48,792 nt of DNA from Oscillatoriaceae cyanobacterium Prado104. GTDB taxonomy: Bacteria > Cyanobacteriota > Cyanobacteriia > Cyanobacteriales > Microcoleaceae. Positions 38,493-46,768 of this stretch are shown one piece after another. The notes under the pieces are model-generated. The model saw only the letters and a program-made list of their open reading frames with translations, did no database searches and was not told the origin of the DNA. Numbering within the stretch: position 1 is the first letter of the stretch; each line of letters starts with the position of its first letter. The translations under genes and the position numbers were made by a program. The stretch spans positions 1 through 48,792 of the forward strand of contig JALOON010000037.1 of the NCBI GenBank assembly GCA_025454405.1, in the 5' to 3' direction.

Positions 38493-38822
38493 GATCCCCC
38501 TAAATCCCCCTTAAGAAGGGGGACTTTAAGAGCATTAAAATAAGGACTTTAAGAGCCTTAAAAATGGTAATTTTAAAAGCGCTTCCGGTCTTACCCTTAA
38601 GAAGGTGGGCTAGGGAGGATCTAGCTTTAATCGCGGAACTAAAAGCGCTTCCGGTTCCCCCCTTCTTAAGGGGGGCTAGGGGATCTGGCTTTAATCACCA
38701 GACAGCTTCAGGATGCTTGAATGTGCTTCATAAACCTACAATCTGCTGTATGTATTTTTCCATTCATCTACTTAACTTTTCTGTCCGAGATTTACTAAAC
38801 TCCTTAACTTTTCTGTATCGAC
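38493..38822. repeat. CCCCCTAAATCCCCCTTAA hairpin repeats and an extra MITE end
   Basis: Copies of the palindromic CCCCCTTAAGAAGGGGGAC family lie at 38493-38526, 38590-38625 and 38655-38690, with a repeated AAGCGCTTCCGGT segment between them. From 38770 two copies of the MITE terminal sequence follow: a degenerate one and a perfect one at 38801-38822. No gene in 38488-38883 apart from the leader of the lipoprotein. Confidence 0.75.
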
Positions 38823-38883
38823 TCCAAGACGGGCTTCTTCTATAAATAAAACATCATCAATTTTCAATTCCAGGAGTTATCCC

Positions 38884-39075
38884 ATGAACAAGCAAACGAT
38901 TTCTCTCAGCAAAAATCGCGTTAGCCGAATTCTGGCACTTGCCTTACCAATTGGTGTTCTGTGTCTGTCACAAGGTTGTGCTCCGCCGTATCGTCGTGGT
39001 GAAGCACCGAAATCAGTACCTGTAGCAACATCAGAAATAGCAACACCTGCCGCAAACCATAGCTTCACCAAATAA
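38884..39075 (+). CDS. Small putative lipoprotein
   Basis: A 63-residue protein with a basic N-terminus, a hydrophobic stretch (ILALALPIGVLCLSQGC) and a lipobox-like CLSQGC. The Ser at -3 is weaker than the usual Leu, so lipidation is probable but not certain. The mature part is about 30 residues, proline/Ala-rich, with no recognisable domain. AGGAG lies 9 bases before the ATG, and a hairpin (39115-39157) follows the stop, so it is a complete single-gene unit. Confidence 0.7.
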   Translation: MNKQTISLSKNRVSRILALALPIGVLCLSQGCAPPYRRGEAPKSVPVATSEIATPAANHSFTK

Positions 39076-39114
39076 CGTTTTGATATTTCCAAAACAGTTA
39101 GTAGTTCTATGTTG

Positions 39115-39157
39115 ATGGGTAATGGATATCGGGTTTAACCACCCGTCCATTACCCAT
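39115..39157 (+). terminator. Hairpin after the lipoprotein gene
   Basis: ATGGGTAATGGA (39115-39126) pairs exactly with TCCATTACCCAT (39146-39157), with an inner CGGGT/ACCCG stem, followed by a T-containing stretch. The gap from 39158 to 39409 shows nothing else but AT-rich sequence. Confidence 0.55.
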
Positions 39158-39409
39158 TATTTAGTTTCAAATTTTGGCATTCGATCGAGCTAGAAAACCC
39201 AAATTGATATGAATTACACACTGAAGATTTGTCGGAAAAATAACAGAAATTGATTTATTGTTCGGCAGGTTTGCTCCTATCGATCGAAACCTGCAAAATA
39301 TTAACTTTTCTAAAGTTATATTAAGATATCTTTCATAGCAAATAATTTAATTTTTGTCAAGGTCAGTTTGGCGAGAACAGACCGATCGCTGCCGATCTTT
39401 TCAATTTGA

Positions 39410-39883
39410 TTTGTATCGTGCAAACTGCAATTAGGGCTAGACCGCGACAACTCAACATTGGAGCAAACATTCAACTTAGAGTTTTCCACCCATCAAGTCA
39501 GGGATTTAACAGAACGTTATGGATTGAATTTATCTGAAAGTGAGTTATCTCAATTAATGCAGCTTGTAGGGGGTCATCCATTTTTAATCCAGCAAGCACT
39601 TTACCATTTGTCACGGCAAGATTTGACATTTAATCAGTTAGTACAAACAGCCGCAACGGATGCTGGAATTTATCGCGATTGCTTGCACCGCCACTTGGGA
39701 AGTTTGCAAGAAGATCCACAATTGTCAGCAGCTTATGTTCGGGTTATCAAAGCATTAAAGCCTGTGGAATTAGAGCAGTTGTTGGCGTTTAAGCTTCATA
39801 GCATGGGCTTAGTTGCTTTGCAAGGAGATCGGGTTTTACCTAGTTGTGAGTTGTATCAACAATATTTCGATCGAATTTTTTAA
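39410..39883 (+). pseudogene. C-terminal fragment of an AAA-like domain protein
   Basis: The frame is open from 39410 and has no ATG start; a TTG at 39458 would give 141 residues. Text such as VRDLTERYGLNLSESELSQL, MQLVGGHPFLIQQALYHLSR, GIYRDCLHRHLGSL and SMGLVALQGDRVLPSCELYQ matches the C-terminal, winged-helix-like end of cyanobacterial AAA-like (AAA_35) proteins. The ATPase core is missing. These proteins often begin with the small HTH domain seen at 48464, but that gene is 9 kb away and nothing links the two. Read as a relic. Confidence 0.65.
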
Positions 39884-40015
39884 GTTGAAGGAAGGCACTA
39901 CATGGATAACACGGCTACACGGATGAATTATCGAAGTCAGAAGTCAGAAGGAAGAGAGAATAGGTGTCAACTTAAGACTAAAAAATTAATAAATCTCGCT
40001 TTTACCCGCAATCTA

Positions 40016-40155
40016 GATCCCCCTAAATCCCCCTTAAGAAGGGGGACTTTGAGAGTGCTTCCGGTCCCCCCCTTCTTAAGGGGGGTTAGGGGGGATCTGG
40101 ATCTAATAGTTAAACAGCAGTCTGTAACTACAACTGTCAACTGTCAACTGTCAAC
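40016..40155. repeat. CCCCCTTAAGAAGGGGG hairpins and CAACTGT heptamers
   Basis: Two palindromic repeat copies (40016-40052 and 40066-40101) are followed by a heptamer array (TCAACTG units, 40128-40155) that reaches the 3' end of the cysteine desulfurase gene. Confidence 0.75.
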
Positions 40156-41320
40156 TCATTACTTTTTGAGCTTGGCGGAGAGATTCGATCGTACTTATCG
40201 AATGTTTGGCAACTGCATCTATTTCCTCTACAGTATTAAACCTGCCAATGCCAAATCGAATTGAAGCATAAGCTAACTTGTCCGATCGCCCGATCGCTGC
40301 TAAAACATGAGATGGCGATATTTTCGCCGAAGTGCAAGCAGAACCAGATGAAACTGCCGCCGCCGTCTGCAATCCTAACAGCAATGCTTGACCGTCAACG
40401 CCACCTACACTAATATTGAGATTTCCCGGCAATCTCTTAGTAGGATGACCGTTGATGTAAATCTCACCAATTGATTCTAACTGTTCCCACAAACGCTGCC
40501 GCAAACTAACTACCCGTTCCGTTTCCGACTCCATTTCTGCCAGCGATATTTCTACTGCTTTGGCAAATCCTACGATTTGCGGCACGTACAAAGTACCCGA
40601 TCGCATTCCCCTTTCGTGCCCGCCTCCGTGCATTTGCGGCGCTAGTTGTACCCTCGGTTTGTTGCGCCGCACGTACAGCGCGCCGATGCCTTTTGGTCCG
40701 TAAATCTTGTGCGCTGTCAAAGACATTAAATCAATATTCATCTCCTCCACATCTAGAGGAATTTTTCCGATCGCCTGCGCTGCGTCTGTGTGAAATAATA
40801 TGTCATTGCCGCGACAGATTGCTGCTATTTCTGCGATCGGCTGGATGACGCCAATTTCATTATTTGCTGTCATCACCGATACTAATATTGTCTCTGCCCG
40901 AATTGCTCCAATTAAGTCGCCTATATCGATCGTTCCGTCACTCTTTACTGGTAAAAATGTAATCTCAAATCCCAATTTTTCCAAGTAATGGCAGGGGTCG
41001 AGAATTGCGTTGTGTTCTGTTTTTACTGTTATAATGTGCTTGCCTTTGTTAAAATAGGCTTCGGCGATACCTTTAATCGCTAAGTTATTTGCCTCGCTTG
41101 CGCCGCTGGTAAAAACAATTTCTTCGGGAGAGGCATTAATAGCTGCTGCTATCGTTTCTCGCGACTGTTTTACTGCCGCTTCTGCTTCCCAGCCGTAGAC
41201 GTGGTTGATGCTGGCGGCGTTGCCGAATTGTTCTGTGAAATACGGCACCATCGCATCAAGTACTCGTTTGTCTACAGGGGTTGTTGCGTGGTTGTCTAGA
41301 TAAATAGGACGTTGGGACAT
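40151..41320 (-). CDS. Cysteine desulfurase (IscS/NifS family)
   Basis: A 389-residue PLP enzyme that removes sulfur from cysteine for Fe-S clusters and thio-modifications. Visible are YLDNHATTPVD at the start, TSGASEANNLAI, the PLP lysine Lys205 in TAHKIYGPKG, and the persulfide Cys329 in SSGSACTSA within the long flexible loop of group I (IscS-like) enzymes. The length fits IscS/NifS exactly. It stands alone on the minus strand, and an IscA-like carrier is far upstream (14322). Intact. Confidence 0.95.
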   Translation of the reverse strand: MSQRPIYLDNHATTPVDKRVLDAMVPYFTEQFGNAASINHVYGWEAEAAVKQSRETIAAAINASPEEIVFTSGASEANNLAIKGIAEAYFNKGKHIITVKTEHNAILDPCHYLEKLGFEITFLPVKSDGTIDIGDLIGAIRAETILVSVMTANNEIGVIQPIAEIAAICRGNDILFHTDAAQAIGKIPLDVEEMNIDLMSLTAHKIYGPKGIGALYVRRNKPRVQLAPQMHGGGHERGMRSGTLYVPQIVGFAKAVEISLAEMESETERVVSLRQRLWEQLESIGEIYINGHPTKRLPGNLNISVGGVDGQALLLGLQTAAAVSSGSACTSAKISPSHVLAAIGRSDKLAYASIRFGIGRFNTVEEIDAVAKHSISTIESLRQAQKVMS

Positions 41321-41416
41321 AGTGTCGGTACAGTTACGGAAGGTGATAAATTTATTCTAGGTTAACCCCAAGTTTTCTAATTTAAATTAATGATTAACAA
41401 AGATTCATAAAAGTTT

Positions 41417-42079
41417 ATGCGAGCGGATATCCAGGGATTAGAAATTACGATCGGCGAACTCAAGCTGCTCAGCGGTGTCCGACCCGATTGCGCTTACCGG
41501 CCGGCAACTGCGACTAAGTTTGTCCGCGAAGGTTTGAAAACTCTCGGTTTAATTGTTTTAGTTTTAATTAGTTATTTTTTAGTAGTGGAGATATTTCCTG
41601 CCGCTTATTTGTGGGCTGTTGCCCTGCACTTAGCTGCCACCGCCGGCTTAATCTTTGAGGACGCGCAAAAAATTATCCGCAGTCGCGCTAACAAACATTT
41701 AATAAATCTTTTCAATGATGTCGATCGATACAATGCGATTATTAAAGCTATAGAAATAAACGATCGCATCGAAGATGCCGGCAATCAAGAAGTCAAAATA
41801 GCCGATCGAGCCAAAGTTGTGCAAGCATTACATCTCATTAGAGAAGATTTAGTACGGGCTTTGAAGACCGAAAGAATCCTCAGGGAAAATAAAAAATTTG
41901 TGGCTGCGAATACAGAACTTTTTGCTACTAATTTAAAAGCTTTAAACGGCCTGCAGATTGGCAACCCAGCCAGCGAGCGGGGGCGACTGCTGAACGAGGC
42001 ATTGCAGTTAGCTTTGGCAGTGCAAGCAGAAATCAAAAAATTGCAAGAGCGATGCGGTTCTAATTCCGACCCTTATTAA
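41417..42079 (+). CDS. Hypothetical membrane protein
   Basis: A 220-residue protein with two adjacent hydrophobic segments at about 42-61 and 65-81 (LGLIVLVLISYFLVVEIFPA; LWAVALHLAATAGLIF), followed by a helical, charged cytosolic C-terminal half. I recognise no family. The hairpin of two TM helices plus a helical tail suggests a membrane-anchored coiled-coil protein. The ATG at 41417 opens a clean frame. Confidence 0.75.
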   Translation: MRADIQGLEITIGELKLLSGVRPDCAYRPATATKFVREGLKTLGLIVLVLISYFLVVEIFPAAYLWAVALHLAATAGLIFEDAQKIIRSRANKHLINLFNDVDRYNAIIKAIEINDRIEDAGNQEVKIADRAKVVQALHLIREDLVRALKTERILRENKKFVAANTELFATNLKALNGLQIGNPASERGRLLNEALQLALAVQAEIKKLQERCGSNSDPY

Positions 42080-42196
42080 GGTACAAGATTCGATCGCCCA
42101 GTATTATTAAGAAATATAACCGAAATCGCAAACTTTTTTCTGCAAAGTAACAACCTAAGGATATGTTGTAAAGGAGAAGTTAATCACCAGGTCTGT

Positions 42197-43516
42197 ATGT
42201 CTGCCAAACCCAAAATTATAGTTCTCGACGACGATCCGACAGGTTCCCAAACAGTCCACAGTTGCTTGCTGCTGACAAGTTGGGACGAAGAAACCCTGCG
42301 TTTGGGACTGCGGGATAAGTCGCCGATTTTCTTTATACTCACAAATACTCGGGCGCTGCCTGCAGAAAAAGCAGCCTCCGTTACTCGCGAAGTGTGCCAG
42401 AATCTCAAAAGCGCGATCGCGGCCGAAGAAATCGCAGATTTTCTAATAGTTAGCCGTTCCGACTCCACCCTCCGCGGCCACTTTCCCCTGGAAACCGATA
42501 CCATTACCGAAGAACTAGGTCCTTTCGACGCTTTGTTTATGATTCCCGCCTTTTTTGGAGGAGGAAGAATTACCCGCAACAGCGTCCACTACTTAATGGT
42601 TAACGGCATCGAAACGCCAGCCCACGAAACAGAATATGCCAAAGATTCGGTATTTCCTTACCAGCACAGCTACCTGCCGGATTATATCGAAGAAAAAACA
42701 GCAGGGCGCATCAAAGCAGACTCTGTAGAGCGAATTTTGCTGGGGGATATTCGCTACGGAAGCTTGGACAGGCTGTCGGAATTTACCGACAACCAATATG
42801 CGGTAGTTGACGCAGAAACTCAAGGAGATTTAGACAACTTTAGCAAACATATTTTCGAGGGAATCAGCAAAGGAAAACGGTTTTTATTCCGCAGTGCAGC
42901 GAGCATTCTGACATCTTTAGCCGACTTGGGCAACCAGCCGATCGCAGCCGAAGATATGTCACAATACGTGCGGGAGGGCAAACCGGGAGCAATAATCGTT
43001 GGTTCTCACGTCAAGAAAACCACAGAACAATTGGAACGGTTATTGGAAGAACCGAATGTAGCTAGCGTTGAAATTGATGTATCTCACTTGCTAGAAGATT
43101 CTGCCGATCGGCGAGCCAAAATTCAAGAGGAAATTTTGGAAAAAATTCACAGCATTCACGCTGAAGGCAAAACGCCTGTAGTTTATACTACTAGGGAAGA
43201 ACTTACTTTTGATAATGTTGAAACGAGGTTAAAGTTTGGAGCTGAGGTTTCTAGTTTGTTGATGGATATCGTGCGAGGAATGCCTACCGATATCGGATTT
43301 TTAATTAGCAAAGGCGGTATTACTTCCAACGATGTTTTGAGCGATGCTTTGGCGCTAAAAAGCGTGCGATCGCTCGGTCAAATTACGGCAGGTTGTTCGG
43401 TGGTAAAAACTGAATCAGACCACCCCCTATTTCCAGATTTGCCCGTGGTTTTATTTCCCGGAAATGTCGGAGATGCTAATACTTTAGCTGGGGTTTACAA
43501 GCGGTTGAGCAAGTAA
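42197..43516 (+). CDS. Four-carbon acid sugar kinase family protein (DUF1537)
   Basis: A 439-residue protein of the DUF1537/OtnK family, which phosphorylates four-carbon sugar acids in related bacteria. N-terminal signature DDDPTGSQTVH at residues 11-21, then SRSDSTLRGHFPLE (substrate loop) and FFGGGRITRNSVHY. The C-terminal nucleotide-binding half shows ISKGGITSND near 369-378 and LFPGNVGD. Length and order are normal. No associated dehydrogenase or aldolase lies nearby, so the substrate is open. It starts about 115 bases after the membrane protein. Confidence 0.9.
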   Translation: MSAKPKIIVLDDDPTGSQTVHSCLLLTSWDEETLRLGLRDKSPIFFILTNTRALPAEKAASVTREVCQNLKSAIAAEEIADFLIVSRSDSTLRGHFPLETDTITEELGPFDALFMIPAFFGGGRITRNSVHYLMVNGIETPAHETEYAKDSVFPYQHSYLPDYIEEKTAGRIKADSVERILLGDIRYGSLDRLSEFTDNQYAVVDAETQGDLDNFSKHIFEGISKGKRFLFRSAASILTSLADLGNQPIAAEDMSQYVREGKPGAIIVGSHVKKTTEQLERLLEEPNVASVEIDVSHLLEDSADRRAKIQEEILEKIHSIHAEGKTPVVYTTREELTFDNVETRLKFGAEVSSLLMDIVRGMPTDIGFLISKGGITSNDVLSDALALKSVRSLGQITAGCSVVKTESDHPLFPDLPVVLFPGNVGDANTLAGVYKRLSK

Positions 43517-43537
43517 GATCGCGTTCGATCTATAACA

Positions 43538-43681
43538 GTTTGTAGTGTGGACTTCAGTCCGCATAATAGAGCGGACTAAAGTCCACACTACGAACAGTTT
43601 GTAGTGCGGACTTAAGTCCGCATAATAGAGCGGACTAAAGTCCGCACTACGAACCTTTTTTCCACACTACGAACCTTTTTT
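43538..43681. repeat. Hairpin repeats GCGGACTTNAGTCCGC, two units
   Basis: GTTTGTAGTGTGGACTTCAG and the matching TAAAGTCCACACTACGAAC form long hairpins, repeated once with a GCGGACTTAAGTCCGC core, then TTTTTTCC ends. This is the same family as 5912-6055. It sits between the converging genes 42197-43516 and 43688-44086 and could act as a terminator for both. Confidence 0.75.
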
Positions 43682-43687
43682 CCTCAA

Positions 43688-44086
43688 TCAATCTCCTACT
43701 TCTTCGACAACAGAAGCAGCAGCCAGAGTATCAGACCACAATTTGAGGACTAAAAACTCCGCCCGATCGCTCAATACCGTAGCAAACACTCCGTCAGCAG
43801 ATTCAGACTCCCCAGAAATCCAAGTACCCCGCAGAGTCACTTCCACACAGTCAGCATCCGCAACGCAAAGGGCGATCGAATCCGTGCTGTCCCGGCGTGC
43901 CTCAGTTTCCAACAAAGACAGTTCGGGCAAATTCGCGGGCAGCAAAAACGCCGCAGTGCTCGGTTCGACGCAAATGCTGTGACCAACTCGCATGGCCAAC
44001 ACGACTCGCAACGCGACTAATTGTTCGGGAGATTGAACCAAACGCTCTAGGTTAAAGCCCGTTTCTGTGTAAGTCAACTTCAGCAT
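43688..44086 (-). CDS. Conserved cyanobacterial protein (alr0857-like)
   Basis: A 132-residue protein (MLKLTYTETGFNLERLVQSP, then VGHSICVEPSTAAFLLPANL). It looks like the small cyanobacterial family named after alr0857 of Nostoc; this naming rests on memory of the conserved N-terminus. No signal peptide, membrane segment or catalytic motif is seen, and the function is unknown. It shares strand with the HNH gene upstream but is separated from it by 270 bases of repeat. Confidence 0.7.
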   Translation of the reverse strand: MLKLTYTETGFNLERLVQSPEQLVALRVVLAMRVGHSICVEPSTAAFLLPANLPELSLLETEARRDSTDSIALCVADADCVEVTLRGTWISGESESADGVFATVLSDRAEFLVLKLWSDTLAAASVVEEVGD

Positions 44087-44319
44087 ATTGACAGCCCTAA
44101 AATTGGAATTTGAAAATGAAAATCGAGAATCGGAAATTGGAATTGGGCATCAGAGATGAAGGAAAGACGGAATAAACAGTTTGCTATTGCGTCTTTGAAT
44201 CATTTTCTATTAAAAATTAGCAACCAGCAGTTACTTTTGGGCCGACAAACTGACAGCAGACAATTGCCAACGAAAAACAGGGTTAAAAGCCCCCCTATTA
44301 GAAAGACGAATGGACTAAC

Positions 44320-44356
44320 TGTCAACTGTCAACTGTCAACTGTCAACTATCAACTG
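44320..44356. repeat. CAACTGT heptamer array
   Basis: Five or so TCAACTG units just beyond the 3' end of the HNH gene. The rest of the gap 44087-44319 holds low-complexity AATTGGAATTTGAAAATG-type repeats and no gene. Confidence 0.75.
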
Positions 44357-44890
44357 CTACCAATTACCAACTTGCTCTTCTCCAATTTGATGTTCGTGCC
44401 AAAACAGTTCGGCAAAAGCCACTGTTGGGTGCATCGGGGCCTTAGGTTTAGTTCGCAGCGGCATGGCAGCTTCTGCAGGAGTCCTATCGCCCTTGCGGGA
44501 ATTGCAACGTTCGCAAGCTGTCACCACGTTGTCCCAAGTGTGCTGTCCCCCCTTCGATCGGGGCAGGACGTGATCCAGCGTCAAATGCTTGCTGCTGCCG
44601 CAGTATTGGCAAGAATGGGCGTCGCGGCGCAAGACTTCCCGGCGGTTGACCGGCGGCACCTTCCACAGGCGTTCGCTGTTGGTGAAAGTCAGGCGGATTT
44701 GTTCTGGTACATGGATGGCGGTGCTGGACGATCGCACCAGCCAGCCGTTGCCGGTGGTAAAATCCAGAGGTTCGGCCTTGCCTGTGACCAAAAGTACGAT
44801 CGCCCGTTTGATGTTGACGCGGCTCATCGGCAGGTAATTTTTGGAAAATACCACTACAGATTGCCTTAATACATCAGTTGCTACGGTCAC
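44357..44890 (-). CDS. HNH endonuclease family protein
   Basis: A 177-residue protein with an HNH domain. Zinc knuckles: Cys94/Cys97 (CQYCG) and Cys126/Cys129 (CERCN). The catalytic Asp106-His107 is in LTLDHVLPRSKGG, with Asn121 in WDNVV, and the family's NSRKGDRTPAEA end follows. The N-terminal 80 residues (SKNYLPMSRVNIKRAIVLLV) are the extension of the stand-alone cyanobacterial HNH family and contain no RuvC motif, so this is not IscB. Role unknown. A structured RNA candidate lies about 275 bases upstream. Confidence 0.92.
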   Translation of the reverse strand: MTVATDVLRQSVVVFSKNYLPMSRVNIKRAIVLLVTGKAEPLDFTTGNGWLVRSSSTAIHVPEQIRLTFTNSERLWKVPPVNRREVLRRDAHSCQYCGSSKHLTLDHVLPRSKGGQHTWDNVVTACERCNSRKGDRTPAEAAMPLRTKPKAPMHPTVAFAELFWHEHQIGEEQVGNW

Positions 44891-45090
44891 GGCTTGTCCT
44901 CCTCTTGTTGATTTTAGATTTTGGATTTTAGATTTTCGATTTTGCCAGCAAAACCCCGGTTTTTAATCCCGGTAAAAACCCGATTTCTTTGATTGGAGTG
45001 CGTAAGTTCTGAGGCTTTAACTTAAAACTCTCAACTTACCGATTGAAACTTTTGCTCTTTTTCTTGCTGCACCTTTGACTAACATCAAAT

Positions 45091-45121
45091 GCCCCCGCTT
45101 CTTTCCTTCAGAAGCGGGGGC
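45091..45121 (-). terminator. GC-rich hairpin after structured RNA
   Basis: GCCCCCGCTTC (45091-45101) pairs perfectly with GAAGCGGGGGC (45111-45121) around a 9-base loop, followed on the minus strand by ATTTGATGTT. It may be the terminator of the RNA at 45164-45360 or the hairpin end of an IS200/IS605-type element. The rest of 44891-45090 shows only AT-rich GATTTTAGATTTTGGATT-type repeats. Confidence 0.5.
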
Positions 45122-45163
45122 TAGAAAAACTGCTGGAGGCAAATTTTCATCCTGTTCGGGTAC

Positions 45164-45360
45164 AGTCGTTTAGCCGTACCTCCCGCTTCGCGTCTGGGTA
45201 TGTGGCTCTGCCACTTTCAGGCCTGACAGGCCTACCTCATGCCGATTAATTTCTGCAACTTGTCCTAATCCACTATAACCGCCTTTAAAGAGGCTTGCGC
45301 CGAGCCAGGATGCAGCGGGGATCGCCGGACAACCCGTGCCGAAGACGGGCCGCAACGACT
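45164..45360 (-). ncRNA. Structured RNA candidate, HEARO / IscB omega-RNA-like
   Basis: Read on the minus strand, AGTCGTT (45360-45354) pairs perfectly with AACGACT (45170-45164), closing about 197 nt. Within it are CCCGTCTTCGGCACGGG (UUCG-type hairpin), AGGCCTGTCAGGCCT (6-bp stem), GTGGCAGAGCCAC (5-bp stem with AGA loop) and CGCGAAGCG. The hairpins and the CATGAGGTAGGCCTG and GCGAAGCGGGAGGTACGG segments resemble what I remember of HEARO RNAs that guide IscB nucleases. No iscB or tnpA gene is beside it, so this would be a stand-alone copy. An open frame on the same strand (45170-45472) is not protein-like. The RNA class needs a covariance search. Confidence 0.5.
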
Positions 45361-45520
45361 CTCCACGATCCTGAGGGCGATCGCGATCGAGTTGATAGCA
45401 GGAGTAGGGGGGGAGAAATTTCACAGAAGGCACAAAAGTGGTAAGAGAGCTTTTACATCTGGCTGTAAACATACTACACTGATATTACAGATATGTCCAC
45501 CCTTTTATGGAGAAATTGTG

Positions 45521-45856
45521 ATGCATACACTACCGAGAACTTCAACCACCGAAATGGAAGTCACCAGCATTCGTTTGGAACGGGAGCTCAAGGAGAGATT
45601 GAAGGATCTAGCGGGCGATCGGGGCTATCAGGCTTTGATTCGAGATTTGCTCTGGAATTACGTGCAGCAGAAATCTGGAGAGTACCGGCAAATGTTTACG
45701 CGATCGGATATTCGAGCCAGCATTGGTGCTACCGCACAGCAGGAAGAACGCTGCGCGCTTACTGGAGAGTTAATACGACCTAATGAGCCGATGTTATTGG
45801 GACTGACGGTGCACGGCGAGATGGTGCCACTGAGTATGGGGAGTTTGGCAGGATAA
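45521..45856 (+). CDS. Ribbon-helix-helix-like regulator
   Basis: A 111-residue protein: an N-terminal ribbon-helix-helix-like segment (VTSIRLERELKERLKDLAGD, GYQALIRDLLWNYVQQ, residues about 14-50) and a conserved C-terminal half (RSDIRASIGATAQQEERCAL, TGELIRPNEPMLLGLTVHGE) for which I know no function. The ATG at 45521 follows GGAG by 8 bases; the longer frame from 45392 lacks a ribosome site. A hairpin terminator follows at 45887. Probably a DNA-binding protein, by fold only. Confidence 0.75.
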   Translation: MHTLPRTSTTEMEVTSIRLERELKERLKDLAGDRGYQALIRDLLWNYVQQKSGEYRQMFTRSDIRASIGATAQQEERCALTGELIRPNEPMLLGLTVHGEMVPLSMGSLAG

Positions 45857-45886
45857 GTTAGTTTATCGAGAATTTGGGAGCGATCG

Positions 45887-45909
45887 GCCTGGGGCTTTCA
45901 ACCCCAGGC
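45887..45909 (+). terminator. GC-rich hairpin terminator
   Basis: GCCTGGGG (45887-45894) and CCCCAGGC (45902-45909) form an 8-bp stem with a CTTTCAA loop, about 30 bases after the stop of the ribbon-helix-helix gene. No T-run follows. Confidence 0.5.
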
Positions 45910-45947
45910 GCTAGCAACAAGCAATGAATTAAGTCCGTTGTGGAGGC

Positions 45948-46012
45948 AGAAACCGGGTTTTTGCTGAAAATCACCCGCATTCACCAACAGTTAAAGTAAA
46001 AACCCGGTTTCT
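45948..46012. repeat. 15-bp perfect inverted repeat AGAAACCGGGTTTTT
   Basis: AGAAACCGGGTTTTT (45948-45962) and its exact complement (45998-46012) flank 35 bases. Related GGTTTTT/AAAACCCGATTTCT segments occur at 44950-44990. The sequence sits just upstream of ureF. Confidence 0.7.
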
Positions 46013-46053
46013 TTGGTTTGATGCGTAAGTATATAAATTAATGTCGCGAATTG

Positions 46054-46755
46054 ATGATTTATAATTCCACAAATTCTCTCTTATATTTATTGCAGCTAGC
46101 TTTCGCACCGGTAGGAGCTTTCAGTTATTCGGAAGGAATCGAAAGCTTAGTAGAAATGGGGGCGATAGACAGCGAAATTACTTTGAAAAATTGGCTGCAA
46201 GATTCGCTGCAATTCGGAGCAATTAGAATAGAAGCTGCGGTAGCAGTACGCGCTTTGAGGGCTGCTGCTGCGGGAGATTTAGCAGTATTGAGTTACTGGA
46301 ATGATTGGGCGACTGCTGCGAAAGAAACAGAAGAATTGCGGTTGCAAAGTTGGCAAATGGGACGAACTTTAGTGAAGTTGTTGCTCGATTTGCGAGATCC
46401 TGCATTTTCTCAATTAACTGTGCCTGTAAAAGAGTTAGTGGAATCTGCCGGAAATCCTTGCAATTTCGCGATCGCCTTTGGCATTGCGGCCGCTGCTTGG
46501 CAGATTGAAGCCCAAACAGCTCTGTTGGGATATTTGTACAGTTGGGCGGCAAATTTGGCAAGTGCGGGGGTTAAATTGATTCCTCTAGGTCAAACAGCAG
46601 GCCAGCAGTTGCTGTTAGATTTGCACTCACAAATTAGCTGTACAGCCCGAGAAGTTTTACAATTAGAAGATGATGATTTGGGCAGTTGCAGTTGGGGTTT
46701 GGCGCTGGCTAGCATGGCTCACGAAACTCAGTACACTCGATTGTTTCGTAGTTGA
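46054..46755 (+). CDS. ureF: Urease accessory protein UreF
   Basis: A 233-residue urease accessory protein. UreF joins UreD/H and UreG to the apo-urease and gates nickel insertion. The family pattern is clear: LLQLAFAPVGAFSYSEGIES near the N-terminus, LKNWLQDSLQFGAIRIEAAV, ETEELRLQSWQMGRTLVKLL, SWAANLASAGVKLIPLGQTA. The ATG at 46054 is chosen; the TTG one codon earlier is unlikely. It is followed by ureG, but 386 bases of tandem repeats now separate the two genes, which are usually adjacent. Confidence 0.95.
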   Translation: MIYNSTNSLLYLLQLAFAPVGAFSYSEGIESLVEMGAIDSEITLKNWLQDSLQFGAIRIEAAVAVRALRAAAAGDLAVLSYWNDWATAAKETEELRLQSWQMGRTLVKLLLDLRDPAFSQLTVPVKELVESAGNPCNFAIAFGIAAAAWQIEAQTALLGYLYSWAANLASAGVKLIPLGQTAGQQLLLDLHSQISCTAREVLQLEDDDLGSCSWGLALASMAHETQYTRLFRS

Positions 46756-46768
46756 CAGTTCGCTCCGG

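Noticed and set aside
39902..40264. 120-residue plus-strand frame before the cysteine desulfurase end
   Set aside because: It consists of hairpin and heptamer repeats and runs into the antisense of the desulfurase gene.
43538..43681. CRISPR array
   Set aside because: The repeats are hairpins with only two units and no regular unique spacers; no cas genes are in the window.
45016..45084. 22-residue minus-strand ORF (MLVKGAARKRAKVSIGKLRV...) downstream of the structured RNA
   Set aside because: It is in the place where an IscB ORF would start but has no resemblance to the IscB N-terminus and stops at once.
44357..45360. HNH gene plus upstream RNA as an IscB locus
   Set aside because: The HNH protein is 177 residues, has no RuvC or PLMP-type N-terminus and belongs to the ordinary stand-alone family; adjacency seems coincidental.
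45170..45472. 100-residue minus-strand frame across the structured RNA
   Set aside because: No family resemblance, and composition is set by the palindromes; the RNA reading explains the sequence better.
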